A stretch of DNA of 64,000 nt from Pempheris klunzingeri. Its lineage: Eukaryota; Chordata; Actinopteri; Acropomatiformes; Pempheridae. The stretch is taken from assembly GCF_042242105.1 (NCBI RefSeq), contig NC_092029.1, positions 8,743,885 to 8,807,884 on the forward strand, in the 5' to 3' direction. The notes beneath the pieces are model-generated. The model did not search any database, was not told where the DNA came from, and was given only the letters and a program-made list of their open reading frames with translations. Every line of letters begins with the position of its first letter. Position 1 is the stretch's first letter. The position numbers were made by a program, and so were the translations under genes. This document shows positions 1-14,100 of the stretch, piece after piece.

Positions 1-1896
1 GTAAAACCCTCTCGTCTTCCTCACCACTCTCCGGTGATCTGTTCCTCCTTCCCTGCTGCTGTTGGATAATAATCTGTGAACTTAAAAGACAGGAACTCGT
101 TTCCTTCAATTTCCATCTTTTTGAATACACTCTCATTTTTCTATTCACGACTTTGTATTTGATCTCAGCATGAAGTTTTCCATGGCAGCAACCGCACAGT
201 CCACAGGCTAAATCTATAGCCAGCAGCTTCTCATTGGCTGAGATGTGTTTATGTGTGTATGTGTGTAGTTTTGTGACATTATTGAGAAAGTGTTACATCC
301 TTGGGGTGGTGGAGGATTAAGGACTTTTGGTCATGGCCTTTGACAAACTGTTTGTTGTTGGAGGAATCTTGAATCTCTTGTTGAGGAATCAGGCTGCAGC
401 CACTGCCGCTCACTTTATTTCTGATTAAAATAACATGCACATACAAAAAAAAATGATCGGGGGAGAGAAGGGCAGAGTGGGGGCGGGAGAAAAAAGAGTG
501 GAAAGACCTTTGGAGAATGTGAGAGGAACAAAATTTTAAAGTAAGCAGTACTACAAAAAAAAAAGGCTTGTGCTTCTTAAAGACAACCCTGCATTCAGAT
601 CAGTTAAGTAATGAAACTAATTAAAGTAAAACCAAACAATTACCTGGGCATCCACTCCATCCTAATCTCTGCAGGCAAAAAGGTTTGATGAATTCAACAA
701 AAGAGCAGAATGTCATTCTTGAAGAGATGAATATCAAACACTAGAAATCAAACCAAACTCTCAAACACAGCTGTATCCATTTTGAGACGTCACGGCCATG
801 CTTGAGCTCTACCATACACATCCATATTGTTTCTCTACATAAGTTGAGTCTGTCTCACCCTGAATTACCTTTGTCCCCGCTTTCACCCCCTCTCTATTTC
901 CCCCTCTGTCTAACTTTCTTTGTCCCTCTCTTTCCTTTCCCTCTCTACCCAGATGTCTGCTCACCAGCTGCGCTCAGATGGCTGAGAGGAGCAGACGGGA
1001 TGGGGTTTTATAGAGCGTGCACACACGCAAACACCCACACAGATGTGCATGCAGACATACAGGCACAGAGTATCAGAGGGTGACCTGCTACAGCGGGGAT
1101 CCAGGACTTTTGTCCCCGAGTTTAAAGATTTCTCTCTGTTTTCATTTTTCCTTGTCTTTTCACCGTCTGTGACCACATCAATATGAAACAGATGCCCCAA
1201 ACTCACAAGTGGCTGCAGACAAACATGGGTTATGGTCAGAGAAGGTCAGGAATTTGGCTGTTTCTCTGCTCTAATCGGATTAGCTTTCCTTTTTTTGTGT
1301 GTGACTAATATGAAAGTGATTAGACTGCAGCTTTTGGCCCAGAGAATGAGGAAACTTTGTGGTAAAAACAGGGTTGGTTAAATAACCTGTATTAAAGTTC
1401 AGTCGGCAGTTTTCTCAATGTGTGGAGCTGAACGTGATTTATCCCAGATCTTACGAGAAATTTATTATCAATATGTACTCAATTATGTGTTTTTAATTCT
1501 TCCTCATGCCTCCTCAGTCTTTTAATAGCTGCAGTTAACATTCAAGCAGAAAAACTGACCCTTCAACCTCGAGATAATACTCCATATATAAAGAGTTGTA
1601 TCTTACTTGTGCCCTTTGCACACCACTTTAACATGTAGTGAAATTGGCAGTCCTGACTTGCTTATGGTTGCTGAGTTGTGATTTGATAATCGCTATTCAG
1701 GGGAGGGGTTTAGTGAACTGTCGATCAGCTCCATTTCTCACATTTTACTGCTAAAACTGCAATCTGTGTACCCAGTCTGTGTTGTTGCCATGGTGACAGG
1801 AAGGTCAGGGTGATGCCAGCCCCTCTGACCTTGAGTAAACCGTGACCAGACCTTCTGTGTGTTTTCCCTCTGATCGACTTTTGATGGTGACAAACC

Positions 1897-1899
<3 letters not shown>

Positions 1900-1937
<38 letters not shown>
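1900..1937. repeat. TG dinucleotide microsatellite
   Basis: About 18 uninterrupted TG units. They create a false His/Thr-rich open frame on the minus strand. Confidence 0.95.
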
Positions 1938-2889
1938 GGGTAGTCGGCCAGGAGTAAAGGAGGGGTTGAAGGGGAGAAAAGGAAGGTGAAAGTAGGGTCA
2001 TGGGGCGGATGGCCTGAACAGGTTTCAAGGGATGTGAAAGGCGGTGGGCCTCATGAGTAAACGTAGCTCTGGTGTGAGATGAGGGAAGTGTGTATGTGTG
2101 AGTGCATGTCTATGGACATCAGGATTACTTTCCCAGAGTGCCTCAGTCCAACCACCCCCCCTTGACCATCTCCCTTGGATTTCTCAACTTTGAGATGATA
2201 AATAATCGGCACAGGTCATCAATCAGGACATGAGAGGCTTCCAGGCATGAAAGGATAAAGTGTTGGTCAGACTTTTTTGCTGATACTTTGCTCTCTCCTT
2301 CACGCTCTCCTCTCAGCGGTCTGTCTCCCTTTGTTCTGTGGTCACCACTGATCTCTGACCTCAAGGCCCTTCCTGAGGTCATTTGAGAGTCCACAGTGGA
2401 AGGCCATAAATCTGTTGTTAGGAACACAGGCGGATCAGTGAGTTTAGTTTCTGGTCTCAACCTTCACTGACATCAGACTTTAAAGGAGGTGTTACTCACC
2501 AGGAGAGAATAAATGACACTTTGTGTTATGATAAAGATGATTATGAGGGATGAGTTGTTGAATGTGCACTAAATTACAAAAGAACTAAATGTAGTCCCTT
2601 AGTGAGAATTCAGAAAAACTGATTCCCTCATTTCATTTTAACTTTCACACACACACATTTGCAACTGAGGCCAAGTGAATTTATTTGGCCCATTATCACT
2701 TATGTCTCAATGGGCTTTACACTCCTTCATCAATAACATTTACAGACTCGGCCCAAGCTCTATTAAAACAAGAAAAAAAAACCACAGAGTTTGAGCCAAA
2801 AAAACATCCCTGCTATGATTATGGGTGCAATAATAGCAGTAAGTGGGAAAATTACACACAAAAAAAGATTTAAGTGCTAACATCCTGAT

Positions 2890-3215
2890 GTTAAGCAGGT
2901 ATAATGTTTACTATCTTTACCGTCTTAGTTTAGTGTGAACATGCTAAACTTTGCTACGTAAACAAAACGTATAGCTGAGGCTGATGGGAATGTCATTTTT
3001 AGACACAAACCCATGTCTTGGACAAACAAAAATGGACAAATAAACCTGATACTGGAGCAAGATCAAAAGTTGGGGATCACCAAAGTTACTACAGTTTATC
3101 CTCTGGGGAACATGAATGTCCCTACACAATTTCATGGGAATTTATCCAAGTGTTCTCAACATTTTAGTTTGGACCAAATTGGACTGACACTGCCATCCGT
3201 AACAATTGTTTTGGA
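2890..3215. repeat. Decayed interspersed fish repeat (family A)
   Basis: The stretch carries phrases such as GAGGCTGATGGGAATGTCAT, GGGGATCACCAAAG and GAACATGAATGTC. I recognise these as a very common teleost interspersed repeat. Related text recurs at about 5.48-5.67 kb and 52.74-52.98 kb, which supports a repeat and not a gene. The open frames inside it are incidental. Confidence 0.65.
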
Positions 3216-4650
3216 ATGAAAAATGGGGGAGGCCCAGTGCTTGTCCCTATTTATTGGGACGGCATGGAGTGCTGACTGATGAGAACACACAAAAACATTT
3301 ACAATTTTATGAGCGAGGAGGTACTTTAAAAAGTTAGTGCAAGAAGACTGGACACTGGGGTAATTTGATCAAAATGTACAAGTCCTTGTTAGAATCCACT
3401 CTGTGGTATTTTAAAGTGAGGATTTTCATAGCTTTTGTGTTTGGGCACAGACTCGAAGTAAAAACCGCAAACAACACGTCCTTTAAAATCAACAATTTCA
3501 GCTTCAGGCCAATTGTGCTTGACATTTTATCTTCCAACAAATATGACTCACAAAACATAGTTTGCTCTCAGCGCATCAAGCAAGCCAATTTTCAGAAGGG
3601 AACACTTGATGAGCACAACAAACATAGTTATTTTTCTCTTAGGCATTCATGCCATATATGTGTAAAAAAAAATCAAACCAAAACAAAACAAAAACTTTTC
3701 CAGAAATCCCCAAACTACCCTTGATTAGCCATAACTGCCATTAAACAATAGCAGGAATGCTGAGGAGAAAGCGAGGGAAAAATAGAAACACCAAAAGAGT
3801 GAAATAAAGGAGAAAAGTGTGAAAAAGAATCAGAAAAAGGAGTAACAACTTTGAGAAAATGTCAGAGTGGTGAAATCGAGGGGGTTGAAAGCTTTTCATA
3901 TTTCTTCACAGAAAAGCGACATGTTGGTGAACTTGGTTTGAAGGCCATGGTTGGATAGATATCATCATGGTTTACTTGACTGCAATTAAAATACGCATTG
4001 CTATGCAATTAGTTGTTCTGTTTTTAAGGATTTTGCTTTTGTAAATGATCTGTAAACAACCACCTACAGCTGTTTTCCAAATCTGGGAGAGAATGGCACA
4101 GAATACAAGCAAACATCTGAGCAGACGAGGAAGGAAGGAAAAGCAAATTTGTGCAGATTGGTAATGGCTGGATTGGAATCACTGGTTTTGTCTGACAGGT
4201 CACAATGGGATGTTGATATTGGCACGCTAACCTTCTGCAACAAATTAATGGTCTCAGAAACTTCATAAATATAGGCTCTGTGATCGTTCTGGAATTATAT
4301 CAACAAAAGAATGAGGGAAAAATGAGAGAAGCTGATTTAATATACTGAGTCTACTGAGTATTTTTTGTTTCATAGCATGAAAATAACTCTTAGCTATTAC
4401 CTATTAGTGTGACTAAAACGTATTACTTATGTGCAGACATGTCATATTCCTGCTTTAAGTATCTATTCTGTCTGTCTTTCAACACGTTGAGTAACTGAGC
4501 ACCATATCTACACTGCTGGAAGTCGAGCAGTTCTTAAAGCTGAACTTGCTTTTGATTAATGAATAAGAACATCAACACCATCTTAAGGTAATCACTTTGT
4601 TTGCTGTGCAAACATGCCAGAGACCATGCACATGCAGTGGCAGCGACACG

Positions 4651-4664
4651 CACACACACTCACA

Positions 4665-4702
<38 letters not shown>
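4651..4702. repeat. CA dinucleotide microsatellite
   Basis: A near-perfect CA array of about 26 units with two CT interruptions near its start. Three overlapping Thr/His-rich open frames on the plus strand and a Cys/Val-rich one on the minus strand are translations of this array. Confidence 0.95.
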
Positions 4703-4703
<1 letters not shown>

Positions 4704-5479
4704 CTCACAATCACACACAGATGGTCATGCACACTGCACGCTCTCCATGTATGCTGGTGCTTGCCAAAGACCAGGAAGTGGGAGATACATTCACGCCTGT
4801 TCTCAGAAGGAAAACTGTCACTCTTCTCTTTTATCATCATCAGTGGATGATTAAAAAGTAGATTAGCTTGTCGTTTGACTTTCTTATTGATGGCCATGAG
4901 ATTAGCTGGTATACTTGAGTGATGGTGGGCGAGCAAATGTTGAATTAAGAAATCATTCTTTTAGCTGATTTTGGCTGCCCATGAAATAATAAACACTGTG
5001 TGTCTGCAGAGTAACTCATCTCCCAGTATTTGCTCATTGATGATAGATACACTCTCTCTCAAACACTCATATACACATACACAGAGCAAGTGAGACAGCA
5101 AAAGGAGAAACAGATCCAAGAAGGCTCAACCCGATCCAAGCTCCCATCCCCTTTGTGACTGACAGAGTTCAAAGTTCACGAGGCTCACGCTGACATGCCC
5201 ACATGTGCTAGCTCTCTGTCAAAGGTTTGCAGTTTGGAGCATATAACTAAGGAGAAGTTAGGGGAGATAGATCAGTGTCACCAGAGCAATGATTTAAAGC
5301 TGGTTTCCATAGCTTTTTAATCAGTAAAACCTTTTAGCTATCTCACAAATTACACAAACAATTACATGCTGTGCTATCCAGAAATGCACCGTAAATCCAC
5401 TTATTACAGCTTGACAGGATGCATCTCTCTTGATTGCCTGCACCAGTGAAGTCTGTTCAAAATTAGACTTCTCAAAAGA

Positions 5480-5675
5480 AAAAAGAAAAAAAATGTCCAC
5501 CTTTCACTCAAAACCAAAAATGGCAACCTTGAGGTGCAAGAAAAAAATCAGTAGGGTTCATTATCTGGGCACCATGAAAGTCTGTTTAATCCAACAGTTG
5601 CTGAGATTTTTCAGTCTAGATGGAAGTAGTGGACTGATCAATCAGACGGACAGACAGACAGATAGCCTAATGCTA
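5480..5675. repeat. Decayed interspersed fish repeat (family A)
   Basis: A second fragment of the family seen at 2.9-3.2 kb. It shares GGGCACCATGAAAGTCTG, the CAACAGTTGCTGAGATTTTTC block and a terminal GGACAGACAGACAGA run. Confidence 0.6.
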
Positions 5676-7619
5676 TTATACCTAGAGCGTAAAAACAGAG
5701 GGAGTAAATAAAGACAACAAATACATTGTTTTTTCACACCCTTAAAATGATGTTATAAAGTAATAACTGATGTATCTTATAAACTGAGGAACCAGTGGCT
5801 CAACATTGTTACCCCTTAGATTTGGATTTGGGTGAATGGTTATACTAAAGTGTCTCTTTGTTGCCAGAGACTACAGTTTGCACAGTGAACCTGTCTCCAT
5901 CCAGTCAGAACTGGTTTCTTTAATCCATAGCCTTGATCTTTTCCTAACTTTTACTAAATACTTTTATTTGCCAAACGAAACCCTTTGGGGTGGCAGGTTA
6001 GAAAGTGCTAACATGACTAATTTTTGTGTAGTGCAAGGCGCAGACATGATGTCATCCTTGTTTCTAGTCATCTTTTATTGGATACGGCACATTTCACAAC
6101 ATTTTTGTATTTTCATGTATGAAAATGAATCATCATAGTACCAGACTTTGCTATGTAGGTAATGTTTCAAGTTTTGCAATGCCTGATTTGGATAAAAGTC
6201 AGACAAAAAATGAAAAAGAAGAGCTACAGATTGAATCTTTGAGTCTAGGAGAAGCTGGATTCAAACTGTGAGAGAAGAAAACTGGTCTGAAAGAAGGCCA
6301 GCAGGACTTATCTGATGAGGGGTTTTTTCTGCACAGAATCCATCCGTCTAAAAGGCTGTCACATAAACACATGTCAAGGATAACATCGTTTTCTGTTAGG
6401 ACCCTAAAGATTTGTTTGTCAGTGCACTTCTAGAATTAACTCATCAGTATTATTTTGTTTCTGTTTGAATTATTAACGTCATTTGCAAACGTCATGTTTC
6501 TGCAGCAGCTGAAACTTGATGAAAATGAGCAGCTGTGTCGGACTGTGGAAATTTGGATACGTTTGTTTTGATTCTATCTGGCCGGGAACATTGTTGTGAA
6601 ACTGGGACCAACAAACCCAGAGTCTGCAGACACAGCACAGTCTGCTTGTGATTTCTGACCAGCGGCACTAATAATGCATAACTCCTCAGAAACCTTTGCC
6701 TGGGTTTGCTGTTTAGGGGCAAGCTGAGACTAAGACAGTTTCCGTGATTAATTACACCAGAGTCCTTCATCACAAAGAATACAGCCACTAAAATAGTGTT
6801 CCCCTCTGACAGCTTTTTCCTCCACAAAGTGGGAAAGATATTTCATTTTCAGAGAGCCTTCAGGAAGTAATAACAGGTAAATGATCAATGCTACACAGAT
6901 GTGTAGATCAGATGATATATGGTGCTATAAAGCTGAATACTAAACATGTCCACATATGCACAGTTGTTTCTGGAGGCCAGTTATAACTTTCCGTTTCCCT
7001 ATAGCGACAAAGCTATACTTAACCACATACAGGTGTGTTTTTTGCACCAGCAGCGAGCTGGCAGGTGTGTTTGCTATTACAACGTGATAATGACTATCAT
7101 TACAGCGTAGGTAAGAACAGGCGTGTTAGCAGGAGGCTGGGGCGGAGACGAGAGGAAAGCAATAAGCTTTTACCAGGATGTGAGCGCACAACTGATATTT
7201 CTGCACCTGAAACACACACAGAGCCATGAACACATACTTATATGCACACACATACACACTCATTAAAACAGCGAGAGAGAGATAAACTAAAATTCACACA
7301 AATTAGCACCTTGGTGATTTAAATTTAGCTCCAAATGAAACGTTTAGATGGCATTGGTGTGGAAGATACATACCCATTACAGATTAACGTTATTCCATTG
7401 AAGGGGGAAAGTGCAAGTCAGTGTTTTAGTTGCTTATAGATAACGTGCAGTGTAATGACACAGAACTCATGCTGAAGTTATTCTTGTAGCATTTTAGAAA
7501 ATAATTTTTACTGAATAAAGTTTTATTAAAATAGGCTTTCATGATTTTGGGCAGGATCTGGAACATTGGAGAAACTAGCAAGAGTAGCTACATTTTTAAA
7601 ATATCTTATCGAAAATATC

Positions 7620-8140
7620 CCACCACATCCCTTCAGGCTTCAGGCAGAAACACATGAACACGCCGCCTGACTGACATTACTGCTGGAGAGCGGGACCGTG
7701 ACAGTGATGTAAAGACTGGCCGCCGCTGCTACCGCCATGGCTACATGGCTGGGTCTCTTCTCTCGTTCATTCTGTACACAACCGATGACCGACAACCTCT
7801 CAGCTTTTTAGCCTGACGAGACGAACTCTGTTGAATGACACAATCACATAAACACAAGTAAAACAGCCGTCACAAGGTTAATTTTACCTTTAGCTCATAG
7901 TTACCACTCACTCAGCTCAGATGCTGTGCTTTGTGCTAACAGGTTAGCCCACTAACAAATAGACTGTTGCGTTGCATTCTTCAGCTCAGGGGGTGTGCTT
8001 CGTTCTGAGCAACTGCGGATTAAACTTTGGCAGCATTTTCTCTGCCATTCATTTACTAGCTTGCTAGCTTTAGCGCTGAGTCTGCCTAGCCTTGTGGAAG
8101 AATCCGCTCATGTGCAATGAATTCACGTGCAGTGTGTGCA
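7620..8140. other. CpG-bearing unique stretch with a tiny Kozak ORF
   Basis: This stretch has more CpG than its surroundings, notably CGCCGCCTGACTG and CCGCCGCTGCTACCGCCATGG. An ATG in a full Kozak context (ACCGCCATGG) at 7737 opens a 24-codon frame ending at TAG 7809-7811. It could be the first exon of an unannotated transcript or a weak CpG island. I do not recognise the peptide and see no convincing continuation exon. Confidence 0.25.
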
Positions 8141-9303
8141 CAGGAAGGCAGACAGGTGGCTTGTTACAGATGTATGACAGCCACAGACACGGGATGTTTT
8201 TTCTTTTTTTGTCAAACCATGAATCGTTGATTGCTGTTGGGCTGTTTCAATAAATATGATTGAAAAGATGTTCCTAAAATAAGTTGCATTCCCTGCCTTT
8301 AATACATTAATGATGTGACCTCATTTTCAATTATTTGTTTTTTACTTATTTACTTCTTCTTTTTTTTTTACCTCTCTTACAGTTTTTTTTTTATGTTTAT
8401 ATGTTTGGCATGGATTAACATGTCATCCTACATGACACACACACGCACACACACACACACCCAGGTAACTAGTTAGGAAACAAACATATTTTCTCAGGCT
8501 TGCTCTTTATTTATGCTGCCTCACCATCTAGGGCAAATTCATCACAGCTTTTCAGTGCCTCCATGGGTGCTGTAAACAGAAACAGGCAGATGTGCACACA
8601 CGTGCACATACACACAAAAACACACATCTTTGAATCACTATACTTGTGAGGGCTTTCACGGTCTAACTCTACATCAAATTTAGATTTAATCCTGCATGTG
8701 ATTCTAGCTTTAAATCCTAACTCTTAACCTAATGCTTAAGAGGTTAGGATCAACAAAACACTGTAATGCTTCCTTGATTTTCTATGATTACAATTTATTT
8801 TTCATAACTTTAGAAACATAAGTGCACACACATGCACTTTGAGACCTGGGTGTACTACAGTCAGACTCCAAGCTCCAAAGAAAGCATTATTTTCTAAACT
8901 GATGTTTTCCTGACTGGAATCTGGGGCCAAGACAAATCATATGGTATGATAAGCACTGACTGCGCCATTGACAAGTTAAATCACATTTCTGGTAATGGTG
9001 ATGATAATTGCGATGAATTTAACCCTGATTCGCTTGGTCTGAATATTTGAAGTGAGTATTATTGCTGACTTTTTGCACTCTTAGCAGCTTGTTTTGTTGC
9101 TATAATGTTTCCAAAGCCTTCCTGCACTTAAATGGTAAAACATCTGTGATGCTTTAATGTTACAATTGAAGGGTTTGTCCCACCTTTGTACTTTCATTAC
9201 ACTATTTTTTCTTCTCCACTTCTCGCTCTGACTATGTGCTAGTGAGGCAATACTTTAGTGGGATTGTGTGGGCTGGTGCGACTGTGTGTGTGTGAGAGAG
9301 AGC

Positions 9304-9337
<34 letters not shown>

Positions 9338-11700
9338 GAGAGAGAGCAGTGTACCAGATGTTATTTTGCAGGAGAGACGAGACCTGCCTCTAAAAAACAG
9401 AATTGTTACAACATAGACGTGGTAAAACATAACCATTTCATAGGCTACAGCAGTCAAGGACAGTTTGATTTAAAAACTGGTACCACCTTCTCATAAGGTA
9501 ACCTTTATGAAGGGTTTATACATTTTAAATGGCTTTATTAATTGGACTTTAGAGAAAAATCAGAAACTAACAGAAATGATATTGTGCACTTAAAAAAAAC
9601 AACAACAAAAAACCAAACAAAAATAAAACATACACATTCGTCTTAGTCAAATTTGCCAACACAACCAGCCTGAGAAGGATTGGTGCATATGTTTTTTTTA
9701 AATTGGGATGTCTGCATGACTGGTTCATAAGGTTTTGTGTTTGCATTGTAATACCAGATCTGAACTTAAATCTGCCACAGCAACCACCCCCCCAACTCCA
9801 AAACAAAAACCACAACAAGGGGTAAAAACACACCAGAGTCTGATTTAATCGGACTGAAAGTCACTGGTGTGAAAACGCTCCTCTAGTTAAGAGCCCCTTC
9901 TGGGAAAGTGGTACCAAAAACCTCAATTGAATTTCACAGAATTCAACTGAAAGGAGTTTTGCTGACACATGCATGCACACAAGCATGCAGAGTGCAGATA
10001 TGTAGCAGATCTATTTATGGATTTATTACTGCGTGACTCCAGTTCATACTGAGAAAAAAAACAAGCCAATCATTTTCGCTGATGTCTCAGCTTACCGATC
10101 AGTGTCTTTCTCTCTGTTAGCAGCTCATTTTAGCACTGCAAAGAAACAGTGCTGACCCTGGTCCAGGCGGCCAAACTATTTACACTACCAGACATAAATA
10201 CTTAAGATTAGGGATGAGTCTTATTTATTGCTACAGTCTGACATTTGTTTGGCATCTGTTGACGTGAAAACTCTTTCTGTGCTTTGTTTGTTCCACAAGT
10301 ATGAATTATTGTCATTGTGTAGTCTAATAATCAAGAGGATCAAGTTTTGCTTATGGCTGCTATTCATAATCACTAAAAGCAACATCATCCACAGATGTCT
10401 CACACTGAAAACTAAGACAGTTACTCACAAGTATTCCTGTAACACAAATACACAAATGCCCACACACACTCTTTCTGTTCCTCCATCTCTTTTGCTCTCT
10501 CTCACACACATTGCTGTTTCTCACAGTCTTGTCTCGCTGTTGTTTGATTTACTCGGTGACCTCTGACCCTGGCTGGGCTGAGCTGGATGGACTCTTGGCC
10601 CTGCTGCTGCTCCAACTGGTTCATCTCCAACATAACCCCACTGGACTTGTGTCTGTGCCTGTGTGTATTTCCATGTCTGGACACAAATCTTCATGTGCTA
10701 TCAATCCCAGTGTTAAAAGCTTCTAAATAAGAGTTAAACTGAATAAAGTTATCGTCCTGTTGCTCTGCACAAATGAAAATCGTCAGCACTACAACCGTGA
10801 TTCCAGCGTTTTACAAGCTGCTAACTGACCCTTTGGTGTTCATTCATTTCCTGTTGTTGTTAAGCCCAAATCAATTTAAGATGGCAACAGTGATGTGACT
10901 CCATCTGACCTTTGCCTGTGAAAATACCCACACATGAGCCTGAGAGAAAGGTGTGAGTTCAGTGAGAAAAGAAAGAGTTTGTTCATTAAAACACAAGAGA
11001 GCAGTTTTAAAAGCACCCCACACAGAGGAATATTGGTATAATTAGCTAATTAAATTGATTAAACAACTATATACTAATAAAACTAACAATAAAGTTCAAT
11101 CAAGTGAATAAAAAGTGACTTAAAATTTGACTGAGGTTCCTCTGTGGTCCACTTTGGCACTTTAGCCCACTCGTTTTTCACACCACAGCTCCTTCAGCTC
11201 TCAGACACAATCTGTCATGTGTTAGGATAGGTTTCTTCATGGTGGCCCTTACAAATGTGATTATCATTTCATTTATAAAATCATATCCTCATATCACAAA
11301 ATTTAGATTTTGGATGATGTTTTAACTTTAAAAAAAACTTTCCAAATAGTCAGCCTCAATAGATCACCCTGCACAGTATATTAGTGTCTATCTATCTGTC
11401 TCCAGTCAGAATTATTGCCAAAACAGAATGGTGATAGATATAATATCCTCCTGGACAATTAGGAATAAGTAAATCTCTGGTAAACAAATCTGTCAGCACT
11501 TCTCCGAAGAGATAAATCACAAAGGAATATTTTGTCCTCATATTTCTTTGATGGCTCTTCTTAAAGTCATAGCTGCGGTATTTTACTAAACATAGGCCTA
11601 AGTGTCGTCTTTGAAGGCAGTCCATAGCTCTGGGTTCTTAAACAGATGTTGGATTCCCAGATCTCTGCTTCACATGTACAGTCCCAAAGTATTGACTTAA
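8141..11700. other. Intergenic sequence without a recognisable gene
   Basis: I see no supported exon. Content is simple repeats (CA at about 8.44 kb, GA at about 9.3 kb), homopolymer A and T runs, and unique AT-rich DNA. The short open frames lack coding character. Confidence 0.6.
9293..9346. repeat. GA dinucleotide microsatellite
   Basis: About 27 GA units with two interruptions (GC and CA). They give a false Ser/Leu-rich minus-strand frame. Confidence 0.95.
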
Positions 11701-11719
11701 TAAAATACTTAATGTGGGT

Positions 11720-12066
11720 TACAGCTTCTTCAAGCAAGCCACTTAGTTTAGCTTAGCATAAAGATAGGAAACAGCTAGCCCGGCTCTGTATAGGCTAGCA
11801 AAAGGTAATGAAAAACACCAACCAGCACCTCTTAAGCTCATTAACTATGAGATACATTAGATGTACAGACAGACAATAATATAATGTGGTATTTGGTGAG
11901 TTTTAGAGGCGCTGATGGGTGTTAGTGTAGTGGGAAGGCTAGCTCTTTCTAGCCTTTCGCTAAACACCTGCTGGCTTCATAGTTAACGTACAGGAAGGAT
12001 AGTGGGTTCAATTTTCTCATGTAATTCTTCACATGAAAGCAAATAAGCATATATCCCAGAATTTAT
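11720..12066. mobile_element. MITE-like repeat copy (family B), diverged
   Basis: It carries the family core TTAGCTTAGCATAAAGATAG, the AGCTAGCCCGGCTCTGTA and CCAGCACCTCTTA blocks, and a right end with AGCAAATAAGCATATATCCC. Five other regions of this window carry the same family. No transposase reading frame is present, so it is non-autonomous. Confidence 0.6.
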
Positions 12067-12069
12067 ATT

Positions 12070-14100
12070 TCTTCTACATCACTCAATTTATTCCAAACAA
12101 ATTGCAGTTGTGCTTTACAGAGTTAGGTTTAGGGTTAGTGTCAGAGTTCTCCATGCCAAAAATTAGGAAGTTGCTGAAATATTTCATAAGCTAGATGTAG
12201 GTTCAACCAATACTGAATAGATTATGATTTCAACATAAGCATCCGACGCAGTTGCAACTACTTCTCCCTTCTCTATAATGTCAAGATGATACACAACTTA
12301 AAAGCAACACAGTAACGCATTTCCTAAGCTGTGTTATTGGGTTAGCTCTTTTCCTTGTTGTGCAACACACTAAACGCCACAATCCCTTGTTCTCAGTTCC
12401 CTTTAAGCCCTTGATAAGGAAGTGGACTGAATTTTTTTTGTCCTTTTCAGTGAGAGTGACCTAAAAGACGGCGGGAGATGGGGGAGGTATGTGTTACAGT
12501 ACAATAGCCGGTAAATCTCTCCGCGGTAACCACACCAGAGCACTGAGCACATGCTTATGGAGGGAGGCTAATCAGCTTTCTGCAGATGGGCTAATGTCCT
12601 TACAGTGGCTGAGAGGGGGGCCTATATTTAGCGTCCACTCTCTCCCTCTTAACAGGGGATAACATTGGCCCTGTTCTCCTCTCCATTGCTCATCTCTCTC
12701 TGCTTAAATTCATCAAGAAGCTCATGCAGGCAGAGATGAAGGGAAATGAGTGAGGACAAAAAAAAAAACAGGAGGTAAAGATGACATAATGCTTTGTACT
12801 GACAGTGACACAGTGAAAAAACAGACAAACCAGATGCAAGTGACATTAGACTTGCGCACAGCAGCTCATGAAAAGCCATGTGTTGGTTTAAGAAATTAGT
12901 TTAAAGTTTAAACAAGAGAGAAAAAAGTTCGATAAAAACGAGACAGAGAAGAAACAATCAAAGAGATCGTGAAAGAGAAACAAAGTACAATATTCTGTCT
13001 CAGGGTCAGCAGTGAAAGTGACATGTGGAGGCTGAGGCCTCAGGGCATTAGGATAATGCAGACCTGGAGCCAATCTACTCAGTCAGTTACCAAGTGTCTC
13101 TGGAGGCCAAGGCTCTGCTGGTAGTCATACATGACATCTACCAGCTGTTGCAAATAGACTCACAGCTAATGAAATCTGGCAAACGGTGTGATGACGACTG
13201 CTGACGCCTATCGTGACGTCTCTTGGAGGGGAAATCCTCCACATTCAGCTGTCACTTGCTGGCAGCAGTAGTGGTGCCCATTGAGATTGTGTGGGCACCT
13301 TGGGACATTGACCCGCAGATGACCATCAGAGACTTGGCACCACATCTAAATGCTGGTGCTTTGCACCTAAACTGAGTTTCAATGTAAAATGTCCAAGAAA
13401 TGTCATGGAAATATCATGTGTTGTTGTAGCTTGTAGTGTGTGTGATGTGAGTGATAACAGAAAATGAACTGAACAACTCATGTCTGATGGTCTTTGTTTT
13501 TTTTTTTTGCTTTTAATTCTCAAGTTGGTCAACTTGAACACAATTATCAGATCATTATTTTCATGTCCAAACAGGACGGCAGTTAAAAATGCATCTCAAA
13601 CAGTGAAACAATCTCTTTAGAGCAACAGAAAATCATGAAACAGCTCAGAGCACACATACAGTGGGCACAAGTTAAATCTGCATCTCAACATAACCAGAGT
13701 CCACCTGCACTGCTCTTCATCAGCCAAAATAAAACACAAATTCGCACACACCACAAAATACTTTTAGACTCAACGACACAGCTTTGAATCTGCCTGCTAC
13801 ATCAGCCAAACACAAACTGTACAAAAATAGAGATTGATAGAAAAATAGGAGATCTGACAACATGTCTGAGTCTGAGTGTATATGCCGAGTCTCTTGTACA
13901 CCTGTTGTTTTCATGATTGTCACAAAAACCAAACTTTTAGCGAACTTGTCTTATTGCTGTTCAAATATACATGTGGCTATCTGTACTCGACCTTTTCTTT
14001 TATTAAGTCCCCATTGTTTGGTGCTTTTCCACGCTAAGAAAAGATAAAATATTGACAGCTGTCATCTGCTCATGCCACCCAAATTTCCACACATCCCAAA
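12070..14100. other. Intergenic unique sequence
   Basis: I recognise no gene. The stretch at about 13.08-13.34 kb is unique and well mixed in composition, with a short inverted repeat (GGTGCCCA at 13273-13280 and TGGGCACC at 13292-13299). It could be conserved noncoding DNA, but the sequence alone does not show that. Confidence 0.4.

Larger units (their letters stand above)
1..7600. other. Intergenic sequence without a recognisable gene
   Basis: I see no exon with homology I can name on either strand. The open frames here are short and low in complexity, and several run through microsatellites. The stretch holds a TG microsatellite near 1.9 kb, a CA microsatellite near 4.65 kb and two decayed copies of an interspersed fish repeat (about 2.9-3.2 kb and 5.5-5.7 kb). 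It lies downstream of tent5a, whose known relatives often sit beside large gene-poor regions, so regulatory elements are possible but none can be named. Confidence 0.6.

Noticed and set aside
4592..4936. Overlapping open frames on both strands around 4.6-4.9 kb
   Set aside because: They are translations of a CA microsatellite.
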